Assembly (NCBI GenBank): GCA_016744415.1
Contig: JADGEL010000003.1
Span: forward strand, 434,001 to 498,000
From: Flavobacteriaceae bacterium
GTDB lineage: Bacteria > Bacteroidota > Bacteroidia > Flavobacteriales > Flavobacteriaceae
Length of the DNA: 64,000 nt
Reading direction: 5' to 3'
Shown here: one piece after another, positions 8,530 to 17,420 of the stretch
How the letters are laid out: each line of letters opens with the position of its first letter
Position numbering within the stretch: position 1 is the stretch's first letter
Position numbers and translations under genes: made by a program
Notes under the pieces: generated by a model
Databases searched by the model: none
The model's input: the letters and a program-made list of their open reading frames with translations, nothing else
Told to the model about the DNA's origin: nothing

Positions 8530-8573
8530 TTTAATGATGGTGTAAAGATATTTTAATCTATTACTTTAAAACA

Positions 8574-8585
8574 TGATAAAAATCA
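8574..8585. promoter_or_regulatory. Fnr-like box TGAT-AAAA-ATCA
   Basis: TGAT-N4-ATCA matches the core half-site spacing of the Fnr consensus. Centre 50 bases upstream of the molybdoenzyme ATG: an activator at -41.5 would put transcription start about 9 bases before that ATG. Inference from spacing only. Confidence 0.45.
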
Positions 8586-8614
8586 GTTAACACATTGATT
8601 ATCATGTTTTTATA

Positions 8615-8630
8615 TGTAACCTAGGTTACA
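8615..8630. promoter_or_regulatory. Crp/Fnr-type operator TGTAACCTAGGTTACA in the divergent promoter
   Basis: A perfect 16-base palindrome, extended to 20 bases by flanking TA pairs, between the divergent molybdoenzyme operon and dodecahaem cytochrome. An activator bound here at -41.5 would place the plus-strand start near 8664, which fits translation of the cytochrome from 8731 and not from 8656. Confidence 0.75.
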
Positions 8631-8730
8631 TAATAAAAAAACTAATTATAGTAAAATGTATATCAGAAGTTTAGCTAATAAAATAGTTTATAGAAATAAT
8701 TTAATTGTAAATTTGTTTCTTAAACTAATT

Positions 8731-10617
8731 ATGAAAAATAAAAAAAATAGCCTTATTTATATATTAGCAGTCGCTATTCCTCTAATTATTTTTCTCATAT
8801 TTAAGACAAGTTTAAAAACTCAATTCTCTGATGTTGATGTTGAATACGTTTCTATAAATAATATAGGAGAAGAATCTTGTCTACAATGCCACCAAGACAC
8901 AAAAGGATATTCAAAATATCACAATCCTGAACTTATAGGGTGCATCTCCTGCCATCTTGGAAACCCAAATACTGAGATAAAAGAAGATTCTCATAATGGG
9001 ATGGTTTTGATTCCAGGCAACCTATCTGATGCTACTCATACTTGTGGAAAATGTCATGCAGATGAACTGCGTAAAATAGAACACTCCTTAATGACTACAA
9101 ATAGTGGTTTGATTGCTGTGGATAAATATTTTTTTGGTGAAGCAGATTCTCTTGATTACCACTATCATATCAAGAATATTAAAGACTCTCCATCTGATAA
9201 GCATATTAGAGATCTTTGTGCTAATTGCCATTTAGGGGCAGAGAAAAAAGAATTTGGAGAAATCAATCAATTAAGCAGAGGAGGCGGTTGCAATGCTTGT
9301 CATTTAAATTATACCAAAAATTCAAAAAGCGATTTGGAAAACTATTTTGCATCAGGAAAAACAAATTTACCAACTTTTCATCCTTCTACAGATGTATTCA
9401 TGAGTAACACCCACTGCTTTGGTTGTCATAGTAGATCTAGTAGAATTTCTACTAATTATGAAGGTTGGCAAGAAACACTCTTAGATGCATCTGAAGTTGT
9501 CGGTAAAAGTAATTTTAAAGTTTTTGAAGATGAAAGAGTATATACATATAAAGGAGAAGATATTCATCATACCAAAGGAATGCTGTGTATTGATTGCCAC
9601 TCATCGCATGAAGTTATGGGTGATGGAAAAACCTATTCACATGAAGAGCAAGCTGTAAAGTTACAATGCGCAGATTGTCATTTTAATGAAAAGCCGAATA
9701 CAATTGCATATGGTGACTTAGATAATGAGAGTTTGTTAGTTTTTTTGCATAGAGAATATACACATACTGATAAACCAATATTAGTTGCAGAAAAAGATAA
9801 ACATCCATTAGTTAATACTTTTGTAGATTCTCTAGGGAATGCGTTTCTAATTGGCAAAAAAGATGGAACTCTTTTTGATTTAAAACCTCAATCTGAAATA
9901 TGTTCAAAAGATAATACTCATAAAAATGTTAGCTGTTCTACTTGTCATTCTTCTTGGACTTCTAGATGTATAGGGTGCCATAATGAGTTTGATAAAAATG
10001 AAGCCAATGCTTTTGACTTATTAGATAAAAAATATGTAACAGGACAATGGAAAGAATATATAGCTGAGTTTTCTTCATCACAACCAGCTATGGGAGTTAG
10101 AGAAAATGATGAGGGAAAACATATTGAACCAGCCATACCTGGAATGATAATGACTATTGATAAGGGAAGTTATACTGGTAAAGAAAACGATAATTTATTT
10201 CACAGATTATACGCTCCTAATTCACCCCATACAACTACCAAAGAAGTTAGAGATTGTAAATCTTGCCACAGTAGTTCAGCAACGCTAGGCTACGGAAATG
10301 GGGAGTTAGTTTATACAATAAATAATGGATTAGGAAAATGGGTGTTCACTCCAGAGTATGAAAAAAATCCAAATGATGGATTACCAGAGGATGCATGGAT
10401 TCCATTTATGAAAGAAGTTGATAAAGATATTGTCAATTCTACTCGAATAGATTTTAGACCTTTTACAGTCAAAGAGCAACAGCAACTTTTATTAGTTGGG
10501 GCTTGTTTACAGTGTCATAATGACGACTCTAAAATCATGAAAGAAAGCTTAGTAGAAGGAATAACTCCTTTATTGAAAAAGTTAGACAATCAATGTATCC
10601 TCCCAACTTGGGAATAA
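8731..10617 (+). CDS. Dodecahaem c-type cytochrome, membrane-anchored
   Basis: Twelve CxxCH haem-c motifs are visible in order: CLQCH, CISCH, CGKCH, CANCH, CNACH, CFGCH, CIDCH, CADCH, CSTCH, CIGCH, CKSCH, CLQCH. The protein is 628 residues from ATG 8731. An in-frame ATG at 8656 would add 25 residues, but 8731 starts directly before a basic stretch and a membrane anchor (KNKKNSLIYILAVAIPLIIF) and suits the operator position. The haem domain should be periplasmic. It is divergently transcribed from the Psr-like operon with a shared regulatory region, so it probably exchanges electrons with that enzyme or with another island enzyme. I do not recognise a named family; it is not an obvious NrfA (no CxxCK), MccA or octahaem tetrathionate reductase. 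A possible electron sink, store or catalytic multihaem enzyme. Confidence 0.85.
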   Translation: MKNKKNSLIYILAVAIPLIIFLIFKTSLKTQFSDVDVEYVSINNIGEESCLQCHQDTKGYSKYHNPELIGCISCHLGNPNTEIKEDSHNGMVLIPGNLSDATHTCGKCHADELRKIEHSLMTTNSGLIAVDKYFFGEADSLDYHYHIKNIKDSPSDKHIRDLCANCHLGAEKKEFGEINQLSRGGGCNACHLNYTKNSKSDLENYFASGKTNLPTFHPSTDVFMSNTHCFGCHSRSSRISTNYEGWQETLLDASEVVGKSNFKVFEDERVYTYKGEDIHHTKGMLCIDCHSSHEVMGDGKTYSHEEQAVKLQCADCHFNEKPNTIAYGDLDNESLLVFLHREYTHTDKPILVAEKDKHPLVNTFVDSLGNAFLIGKKDGTLFDLKPQSEICSKDNTHKNVSCSTCHSSWTSRCIGCHNEFDKNEANAFDLLDKKYVTGQWKEYIAEFSSSQPAMGVRENDEGKHIEPAIPGMIMTIDKGSYTGKENDNLFHRLYAPNSPHTTTKEVRDCKSCHSSSATLGYGNGELVYTINNGLGKWVFTPEYEKNPNDGLPEDAWIPFMKEVDKDIVNSTRIDFRPFTVKEQQQLLLVGACLQCHNDDSKIMKESLVEGITPLLKKLDNQCILPTWE

Positions 10618-10630
10618 ACTACAAATAAAA

Positions 10631-10657
10631 AGAGATGAAATACTAGACTTCATCTCT
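10631..10657. terminator. Hairpin between convergent cytochrome and sqr
   Basis: AGAGATGAA and TTCATCTCT form a nine-pair stem with a nine-base loop in the 67-base gap between convergent genes. AT-rich flanks allow termination on either strand; no long T-run. Confidence 0.5.
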
Positions 10658-10684
10658 ATATATATTAATTAAACTAAGAATTAA

Positions 10685-12025
10685 TTAAAAATTGTATCCT
10701 TTTAACATCAAGTTCCAATACATAAATGGTAAACCATGTCTTTTCAATATCCACATTGGGTAACTTGCTTTACCAGTATTAAAGAATTTACTTAACAATG
10801 GGTCAGACATTCTAACACCATCATAACCAAACTCAGCCAATAACATTTTATTAGGGGAAACTACTAATGGACAAGAAGAATAACCATTGTATTCTTTACA
10901 ATCTGCTTCTTCACCACCCATTAAACTTAATATGTTTTTTACAACAACAGGAGCTTGCTTTCTAATAGCAGCACCTGTACGTGCAGTTGGTAAATCGGTA
11001 ACATCTCCAACGCCAAATACATTAGGGTATTTTGTAGATTGCATAGAGTGTTTATCTACTGCCATCCAACCTTTATTAGGCCCATCTTGGTTCGCTAATT
11101 TGGTTTTTTGAAACCATGTTGGAGCAGATTGAGGTGGTGCCAAATGCAGCATATCATATTTAATAATATAATGTGTTCCTTCTTTTGTCATTTTAAAAGG
11201 AGAGTTCACTTCTTGCACTTCACGTCTTACACCATCTTCCCAAACTTGACCAATACAGCCTGCAGCATTCCGTTCATCGTTTACCACATAATTATCACTT
11301 CCATTGGGCAGCTCTAAACGTACATAATGTGCTTCTTTTTTCTCTCCATTAATTTCTACAAGTTTATAACCATAACGTTGTTTAATATGATATTTAACTA
11401 GATAATTTTCAAGTTCATCTTTAAAAGGTTGAACTCCAAAAATCATTGTTCCGGGAGTTGCAAAAATGATATTAGTATGCTCTTCTAATTGATCTTTAGC
11501 TATACGGTCTCCCATTAAATACATGATTTTTTGAGGAGCACCTGGACATTTTATTGGCGAAGCTGGTTGGGTGAACAAAGCATTACCTCCTTTAAACTTT
11601 TGCATTAACTCCCAAGTATACTCAGGGTCAACATAATTAGAGCATACTCCGTTCTTACCAAAGGCTTCTTTTAGCCCTTTTATACCGTCAAGATTTATTT
11701 GAATACCAGTAGCATTCACTAAATAATCATAGGTTAATTTATCTCCACTTTCTAAGATTACTTCATTGTCATCTGGTTGAATATCAGCAACCTTTTCTTT
11801 AATCCAAGATACTCCAGAAGGAATGAAATTCTTTTCAGGTCTTTGTGTATCTTCATAATCCATTAACCCAGCACCAACTAAGGTATTTGCTGGTTGGTAG
11901 TAATGTGTTTCTGTAGGATCTATAATTGCGATATCTAGTCCTTTCTTTGCTTTTTTTAGCTGAGCTGCAACCATAATACCTCCAGTTCCCCCACCTATAA
12001 TTACTATTTGATGATGTAATCCCAT
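10685..12025 (-). CDS. sqr: Type II sulfide:quinone oxidoreductase
   Basis: 446 residues. N-terminal FAD-binding motif IVIIGGGTGGIMVAAQL and a second flavin region near 337-345 (VFGVGDVTDLP). Conserved cysteines: Cys128 (GVCSNY), Cys160 in PIKCPGAPQKIMYL, Cys385 in SSCPLVVSP. The KCxGAPQK and SCPLV motifs are those of the type II SQR group that includes the mitochondrial enzyme. SQR oxidises sulfide to a protein persulfide, reduces quinone and hands the sulfur to a small acceptor. The persulfide dioxygenase just upstream is the natural next step. Its own promoter region contains a TGTAAC-N4-GTTACA site, and a terminator isolates it from the upstream gene. Confidence 0.92.
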   Translation of the reverse strand: MGLHHQIVIIGGGTGGIMVAAQLKKAKKGLDIAIIDPTETHYYQPANTLVGAGLMDYEDTQRPEKNFIPSGVSWIKEKVADIQPDDNEVILESGDKLTYDYLVNATGIQINLDGIKGLKEAFGKNGVCSNYVDPEYTWELMQKFKGGNALFTQPASPIKCPGAPQKIMYLMGDRIAKDQLEEHTNIIFATPGTMIFGVQPFKDELENYLVKYHIKQRYGYKLVEINGEKKEAHYVRLELPNGSDNYVVNDERNAAGCIGQVWEDGVRREVQEVNSPFKMTKEGTHYIIKYDMLHLAPPQSAPTWFQKTKLANQDGPNKGWMAVDKHSMQSTKYPNVFGVGDVTDLPTARTGAAIRKQAPVVVKNILSLMGGEEADCKEYNGYSSCPLVVSPNKMLLAEFGYDGVRMSDPLLSKFFNTGKASYPMWILKRHGLPFMYWNLMLKGYNF

Positions 12026-12179
12026 AAATATATATTTAAATTATTTTTTTGATTTACTTTTATTATTAGCTCAAAATCAATTTCTAAAAAGCTAATATTA
12101 TATAAAAATTTATATTGCAAATAAAGATACTGCTTTTTATTAATAATTAACAAAATTAATACTTGTTATGATCTCTATA

Positions 12180-12195
12180 TGTAACATAGGTTACA
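12180..12195. promoter_or_regulatory. Crp/Fnr-type operator upstream of sqr
   Basis: TGTAAC-ATAG-GTTACA, both outer half-sites perfect, centre about 162 bases upstream of the sqr ATG. Distance is larger than for the other sites, implying a long leader if it activates at -41.5. Confidence 0.65.
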
Positions 12196-12242
12196 ATAAA
12201 CGATAATATAGTATTTAATTTTTTACATCACTAATAATCAAT

Positions 12243-12267
12243 AAAAAAAGCGGCTAAAAGCCGCTTT
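12243..12267 (-). terminator. Intrinsic terminator after the persulfide dioxygenase gene
   Basis: AAAGCGGCT / AGCCGCTTT forms a perfect nine-pair GC-rich stem with a three-base loop and a run of seven T on the minus strand. It lies about 25 bases past the stop codon. Confidence 0.9.
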
Positions 12268-12291
12268 AAAAAATTTAAAATTATACTATAA

Positions 12292-13713
12292 CTACAACAT
12301 TGTTGTTGGACAAACAAATTCTGACAATGGAGCATTTGTTTCTTGAATATCAATAAAACCTCCTCTTACATCAGTAACTTTTTCTACACCATTTGCCATA
12401 AATATTGAGGCAGCGATTAAAGATCTAAAGCCTGATGCACAATGCAAGAAATATTCTTTTGAAGCATCAATCTCAGCAAAATTAGAATGGATAAAATCTA
12501 ACGGAAAATTTTCTACGCCAATAACGTGTTCAGAATTATATTCAGACTCTCTTCGTACATCAACAGGTTTTTCTATTTTTCCTGCTGCTAACATATCTAC
12601 AAATTTTGAAGCTGATACAGATCCTATTTTATCTATCAAAAATCCATGAGCTAACCAATCATGAATACCTCCTGCTAAATACCCTAAAGTATTATCATAC
12701 CCTACCCTAGAAAAACGAGTTGCTATTTCATTAACACGCAATTCATCATCAGAAATAAAAATTATTTTTTGATTGATATCAGCAATTAGCGCTCCTACCC
12801 ATGGTGCAAAACTATCGTCTATACCAATATACCAAGCACCAGGAACAGTCCCTTCATTTGTAAACGCATCTTTAGATCGTGTATCAATAACCAAAACATC
12901 CTTTTGCTCACTCATTTCTTTAAAAGTAATTGGGTCAAGTGGCGTAGTTCCTTTATGCAAAATCTCATCAATACTTGTATTGATAGTCTTGTTCATTCTA
13001 ACATTATTGGGGAAATATTGTGGTGGTGGTTTTAATCCAGTTGTCACCTCAATAACAAATTCTTCCTTAGTCATATCAGCTCTCAATGCATAATTTGTTT
13101 TCTTTTGGTTTCCTAAAGTGTCAAAAGTTTCTGAACTCATATTTTTACCACAGGCAGATCCTGCACCGTGATTTGGATATACAATAATATCATCAGGAAG
13201 CTTCATTATTTTATTTCGAAGTGAATCGAATAAATGTCCTGCTAAATCCGCTTCAGTTAATGTGCCTTGTTTCACTGCTAAGTCTGGACGTCCAACATCA
13301 CCAATAAATAAAGCATCACCTGTAAGAATACAAGGAGTATTTCCGTTTTCATCAGTAATTAAATATGAAGACGATTCCATTGTATGTCCGGGAGTATGCA
13401 TTAAGGTAATTTTACCATTACCAATTTTAAAATCTTCACCATCTGCTCCATTATAGATATCATATTCTGCTGTAGCATTTGGGCCAAATACTATTTTAGC
13501 TCCAGTTTTTTGAGCTAAGTCATATTGTCCTGAAACAAAATCAGCATGAAAGTGAGTTAGAAAAATATATTTAATTTTTGCACCATCTGCCTCAGCCATT
13601 CTTAAATAGGGTTCTGTTTCTCTTAAAGGATCTACAATTGCCACTTCTCCATTAGACTCAATATAATAAGCCATCTCTGCTAGGCATCCTGTAAATAGTT
13701 GTTCAACTTTCAT
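12292..13713 (-). CDS. CstB-like persulfide dioxygenase fused to pseudo-rhodanese and rhodanese
   Basis: 473 residues in three parts. Residues 1-240 are a metallo-beta-lactamase-fold persulfide dioxygenase: THFHADF (His54), HTPGHT (His106/His110), TGDALFIGD (Asp133), giving the 2-His-1-Asp iron site. Residues about 255-360 are a rhodanese fold (VLVIDTRSKDAF) whose active loop is FISDDELRVN, without Cys. Residues about 370-465 are a rhodanese with active Cys425 (HCASGFRS). The order dioxygenase / pseudo-rhodanese / rhodanese is that of CstB, which converts low-molecular-weight persulfides to thiosulfate. Cytoplasmic, no signal. Acts after SQR. An operator lies 70 bases upstream and a strong terminator downstream, so it is a single-gene unit. 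Confidence 0.9.
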   Translation of the reverse strand: MKVEQLFTGCLAEMAYYIESNGEVAIVDPLRETEPYLRMAEADGAKIKYIFLTHFHADFVSGQYDLAQKTGAKIVFGPNATAEYDIYNGADGEDFKIGNGKITLMHTPGHTMESSSYLITDENGNTPCILTGDALFIGDVGRPDLAVKQGTLTEADLAGHLFDSLRNKIMKLPDDIIVYPNHGAGSACGKNMSSETFDTLGNQKKTNYALRADMTKEEFVIEVTTGLKPPPQYFPNNVRMNKTINTSIDEILHKGTTPLDPITFKEMSEQKDVLVIDTRSKDAFTNEGTVPGAWYIGIDDSFAPWVGALIADINQKIIFISDDELRVNEIATRFSRVGYDNTLGYLAGGIHDWLAHGFLIDKIGSVSASKFVDMLAAGKIEKPVDVRRESEYNSEHVIGVENFPLDFIHSNFAEIDASKEYFLHCASGFRSLIAASIFMANGVEKVTDVRGGFIDIQETNAPLSEFVCPTTML

Positions 13714-13783
13714 CTTCTGTGTTTATATAGGTTAATACTAATTTGTGAATTTTATAAAATTAAGATTTATTTTAAATACACAT

Positions 13784-13799
13784 TGTAACTTTTGTTACA
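13784..13799. promoter_or_regulatory. Crp/Fnr-type operator upstream of the persulfide dioxygenase
   Basis: TGTAAC-TTTT-GTTACA (extended to TTGTAAC/GTTACAA), centre 78 bases upstream of the ATG at 13713. Half-sites are perfect inverted repeats. Confidence 0.7.
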
Positions 13800-13822
13800 A
13801 TTCTTACTTTTTTATGATTTTA

Positions 13823-15541
13823 TTAATTCTTTTGTTTCAAATACTTATTTAAATTATCTTTTTGATATCCAGTACGGTACCAATCAATTGCATCTTGAAT
13901 ACTCATAAAAAACAGATTGACATCTGCTTTTTCCATAAACCCTGATTTAATCATTTTATCTCTCGTTGGACCTTTTAATCCTGTAAAGGCAATCTTAATT
14001 TTCTTTTGTTTAAAATACTCCAACACTTCGAATAAAGCATAAATGGCACTACTATCTAAGCTACTGATGCTTTCTCCGTCAATAATCAACATTTTTAGTT
14101 TATCTCCTTTATAAGCTTCAAATTCATAAAGCTTATCTTTAAAAAATGTAGTATTTGCAAAATGTAATTGTGAATCAAATCGAACTATTAAAAGATCATC
14201 TTCAATTTCAACATCTTTAAATCGTCTTCTATTTCTATAAAAATGGGTATTTGGAATTTTTCCTAAAATAGCAATATGAGGCTTTGTATTTTTATAAATT
14301 AACATTCCTAAAGATAAAATTACACCGACTAATATCCCTTCTTTAATTCCGACAGTTGCTGTTGTAATCAAAGTAATATTTAAAATGATCAGATCTCTTT
14401 TTGAGTATTTCAGCAATTGCTTAGGAAAACTAAAATCTAACAATCCAAACACTGCTACAATAATAATTGCTGCTAAAACAGTTTTAGGTAAATAGTAAAA
14501 AACAGGAGTTAAAAACAACAGCGTAAGCGCAACAATAAAAGCTGATATTAATGATGCTAAGGGTGTTTTGGCTTCTGCTTGCTCATTTACTGCAGTTCTT
14601 GAAAAACCACCTGTTGCTGGATACGTTTGGAAGAATGACCCAACCAAATTTCCCAACCCTAAAGCTATTAATTCTTGATTTGGCACTACTTTGTATTCGG
14701 TATGTTTTGTCTCAATTGCTTTTGCCACAGAGACGGCTTCTAAAAATGCAATGAATGATAATGTAAAAGCGATTGGTAATAAGTCAGATAGAATCTGGAT
14801 ATCGAAATGTGGAATTCTAAATTCTGGCAACCCTTGAGGAATTTTACCAATAATTGCAACTCCCATTTGATCTAAACGAAAAAGCTTTACAGCAGCAATC
14901 GATATAATTACAACGATTAATGCGGCAGGAATTTTCCTTGCATATTTTTTTATTAAAATGATAGTAATGATTGATAAGGCTCCTACGATAAATGTTATCC
15001 AATGAATTTCATTTATATGTCTAAAAGCTTCGGAGAGTAAATTTTGAAGTCGATTATTTCTTGCAATATCAATTCCTAATAAATTTTTTAATTGGCTCAG
15101 ACCAATTATTAAAGATGCTGCAGAAGTAAAACCACTAATCACAGGTTTTGATAAAAAGTTAACTAAAAACCCAAGGCGAAACATTCCGAAGGCAATTTGC
15201 AACACTCCCATCATCAATGCTAAAAGAATTGCAAATTCTACAAATTGATCTGTTCCTATTTGTGCTAAAGTTGCAACACCTGCTGCTACAATTAATGAAT
15301 CCATTGCCACTGGCCCTACTGCTAATTGTCTAGACGTTCCAAAAATTGCATATACAATTTGCGGAATCATAGCCGTATACAACCCATAAATTGGTGGTAA
15401 CCCTGCGATGAGTGCGTATGCAATACCTTGTGGAATTAACATTACTCCTACTGTTAATCCAGCAATAATATCTCCTTTAAGCCAATCTTTTTTATAATTA
15501 GGAAGCCAATCAAAAATCGGCAACATACTTTTTAAAACCAT
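13823..15541 (-). CDS. SulP-family anion transporter with STAS domain
   Basis: 572 residues. N-terminal membrane part (about 25-430) with the SulP features MLIPQGIAYALIAGLPPIYGLYTAMIP and QTYPATGGFSRTAVN, followed by a cytoplasmic STAS domain (about 440-555, LLIVRFDSQLHFANTTFF; IIDGESISSLDSSAIYAL). SulP proteins carry sulfate, bicarbonate or other anions. Between the persulfide dioxygenase and a second SulP gene in a sulfur-oxidation island, export of sulfate or sulfite, or bicarbonate supply, are both possible. Separated by about 90 bases from the neighbour on each side; a degenerate operator lies upstream. Confidence 0.9.
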   Translation of the reverse strand: MVLKSMLPIFDWLPNYKKDWLKGDIIAGLTVGVMLIPQGIAYALIAGLPPIYGLYTAMIPQIVYAIFGTSRQLAVGPVAMDSLIVAAGVATLAQIGTDQFVEFAILLALMMGVLQIAFGMFRLGFLVNFLSKPVISGFTSAASLIIGLSQLKNLLGIDIARNNRLQNLLSEAFRHINEIHWITFIVGALSIITIILIKKYARKIPAALIVVIISIAAVKLFRLDQMGVAIIGKIPQGLPEFRIPHFDIQILSDLLPIAFTLSFIAFLEAVSVAKAIETKHTEYKVVPNQELIALGLGNLVGSFFQTYPATGGFSRTAVNEQAEAKTPLASLISAFIVALTLLFLTPVFYYLPKTVLAAIIIVAVFGLLDFSFPKQLLKYSKRDLIILNITLITTATVGIKEGILVGVILSLGMLIYKNTKPHIAILGKIPNTHFYRNRRRFKDVEIEDDLLIVRFDSQLHFANTTFFKDKLYEFEAYKGDKLKMLIIDGESISSLDSSAIYALFEVLEYFKQKKIKIAFTGLKGPTRDKMIKSGFMEKADVNLFFMSIQDAIDWYRTGYQKDNLNKYLKQKN

Positions 15542-15604
15542 TTATAGTTTTCTAATAGGTTAGTTCTAAGTTATGCAAAATTAAATAAATTGAAATTAAT
15601 ATTT

Positions 15605-15620
15605 TGTAACTAATAGCACA
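15605..15620. promoter_or_regulatory. Degenerate Crp/Fnr-type site upstream of a sulP gene
   Basis: TGTAAC-TAAT-AGCACA: one perfect half-site, the other matching only CACA-like. Centre 71 bases upstream of the ATG, close to the position of the operator in front of the dioxygenase gene. Weak. Confidence 0.35.
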
Positions 15621-15630
15621 AAGAAAATTA

Positions 15631-17352
15631 TCAATTTGTTCTCTTACAATCTTCAAAAGCTTGAATCTTACAAGGAGTTTTAATTTTTTTATGAATTTCT
15701 GTAATAGCAATTCTTTTATCTTTATAGAAAATATTGGCCCCTACCATTTCTTTAAACCCTCCTTTTTGTATTACATCTTGACTTACAAGTTTAAGTCCTG
15801 AAAAATAAATTCCACCCCTATTTTCTTGCCATTTAATAATTTCATGAGTTAACCATTCAGCAGCTGCTAAATCGATAAAATTAATACCATCTGCAGCAAT
15901 TAACACATGCAGTATCTCATTTTGATCATAAAGGTTAGATAAGTAATCAGAAATTTTTTCTATTGAACCAAAATAGAGCGACCCATCAATTCGAAGTATT
16001 TTCATACTAGAGCATTCTAGAGCGTCACTATCTCTAATAGTATTAATTAATCTTTTTTCTTTATCTATTGCTAAAGTTGCAATATTGGGCTTAGATGTTT
16101 TTTCCATATAAAAGAAAAATGAAGCAAAAATTCCAGCCAGCAAAGCAAATTCTAAATCAAAGAATAAGGTTCCTAATAATGTGATTACAAGCACAATTAG
16201 CTCACGGCCACTACTTTTAAAAACCTGTTTAATATGATAAAAATCTATTAAGTTATAACCGACCAATAGTATGATTCCGCCCATCGCTGCTTTGGGTAAA
16301 TAAGAAGCAAAACCAGCAAGTAATAATAAAACTATCATTAAAAAAATGGATGCAAAAATTCCAGCCATCGGTGTTTTAGCTCCTGCTTGGTGATTAACTC
16401 CAGATCGAGTAAATGAACCTGAACCAGCGTAACTTGAGAAAAAACTAGCAATCATATTAGATAATCCTTGACCTATAAATTCTTGATTCCCATTTATTTT
16501 TTGATGTGTGTGAAGTGCTATTGATCGTCCAATAGCTACAGCTTCAATTAATCCTAATAAGGCTAATACCATAGCCCCCGAACTTAATTTAGCTACATTA
16601 ACATAAGAAAGGTCTGGAGCTCTAAAAGGAGGTAGATTAGAAGGGATATCACCTACGGTTTGTATTCCATTAACTTCTCCGCCTAATAAAATTGCAATAA
16701 TACTACCCACAACCATTGCTACAAGCATATAATATCTAGACAATCGTTTTATCAAAAATTTAATGACTAATGCTATTCCTAAAGTTCCCATAGCAACCGA
16801 AAAAACATGCCAATTTGTCTCAGATATATGATTAAAAATATGCAATACAATTTCTGGAATTGAGCTTCCTTGCGGAACTTTTATTCCAAAAACATGTTTT
16901 AATTGCTTAAATGCAATTAATATTCCAGCTCCAGCTGTAAATCCTATAATAACTGAATGGGAAACAAAATTTACTAATTTCCCCATTTTTAACAAACCCA
17001 TGATAAACTGAAAAAATCCTGCCAAAAAAGTCAGTACTAATGCTAAGGATACAAATACTTCAAGATCTGTCTCTGGACTAACAAATTTAATTAATGTAGA
17101 ATATACAACAATAGAAATAGCTGTTGTAGGCCCAGAAATTAAATGGTAAGAAGAACCAAATAAAGCAGCAACTATAGGGGTGATCATTGCCGTATAAAAT
17201 CCATAAATTGGAGGCAAACCAGCAATCATTGCAAAAGCTACGGCTTGTGGAATAACAATAATAGTTCCTGTGATTCCCGCAATTAAATCATCTTTCCACG
17301 ATTTTTTTGCAAGAGGTAACCATGTTAAGAAAGGAAATATTTTATTTAGCAT
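15631..17352 (-). CDS. SulP-family anion transporter with STAS domain (second copy)
   Basis: 573 residues with the same layout as its neighbour: membrane part with IPQAVAFAMIAGLPPIYGFYTAMI near 35-58 and SSYAGSGSFTRSGVN near 303-317, then a STAS domain from about 445 (MKILRIDGSLYFGSIEKI; LIAADGINFIDLAAAEWL). The two proteins are clearly diverged, so this is an old duplication or two independent transporters with different substrates. The C-terminus carries a short Cys-containing tail (PCKIQAFEDCKRTN). It follows the SoeA-like gene, with a strong hairpin terminator in the 68-base gap, so it probably has its own promoter; no TGTAAC palindrome was found there. Confidence 0.9.
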   Translation of the reverse strand: MLNKIFPFLTWLPLAKKSWKDDLIAGITGTIIVIPQAVAFAMIAGLPPIYGFYTAMITPIVAALFGSSYHLISGPTTAISIVVYSTLIKFVSPETDLEVFVSLALVLTFLAGFFQFIMGLLKMGKLVNFVSHSVIIGFTAGAGILIAFKQLKHVFGIKVPQGSSIPEIVLHIFNHISETNWHVFSVAMGTLGIALVIKFLIKRLSRYYMLVAMVVGSIIAILLGGEVNGIQTVGDIPSNLPPFRAPDLSYVNVAKLSSGAMVLALLGLIEAVAIGRSIALHTHQKINGNQEFIGQGLSNMIASFFSSYAGSGSFTRSGVNHQAGAKTPMAGIFASIFLMIVLLLLAGFASYLPKAAMGGIILLVGYNLIDFYHIKQVFKSSGRELIVLVITLLGTLFFDLEFALLAGIFASFFFYMEKTSKPNIATLAIDKEKRLINTIRDSDALECSSMKILRIDGSLYFGSIEKISDYLSNLYDQNEILHVLIAADGINFIDLAAAEWLTHEIIKWQENRGGIYFSGLKLVSQDVIQKGGFKEMVGANIFYKDKRIAITEIHKKIKTPCKIQAFEDCKRTN

Positions 17353-17381
17353 TTGTCAATTTAGTGATTTTGATAATAAAA

Positions 17382-17411
17382 ATGAGATTCCCGCTTTCGC
17401 GGGAATCTCAT
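17382..17411 (-). terminator. Strong hairpin terminator, also a copy of a dispersed GC-rich palindrome
   Basis: A perfect 13-pair stem around GATTCCCGC-TTTC-GCGGGAATC, followed by ATTTTTATT on the minus strand. It lies directly after the SoeA-like stop. The same core ATTCCCGC-TTTT-GCGGGAAT recurs at 56451-56470, so this may be a REP-like element serving as a terminator. Confidence 0.8.
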
Positions 17412-17420
17412 ATACTATAA

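Noticed and set aside
8656-8730. Upstream ATG giving a 653-residue cytochrome
   Set aside because: The extra 25 residues place a second hydrophobic stretch before the normal anchor, and the start would lie before the transcription start predicted from the operator. Kept as an alternative only.
8731-10617. Possible nitrite reductase (NrfA) because of multihaem c content and a nearby NrfD-like subunit
   Set aside because: No CxxCK active-site motif, twelve haem motifs not five, and the neighbours are sulfur genes.
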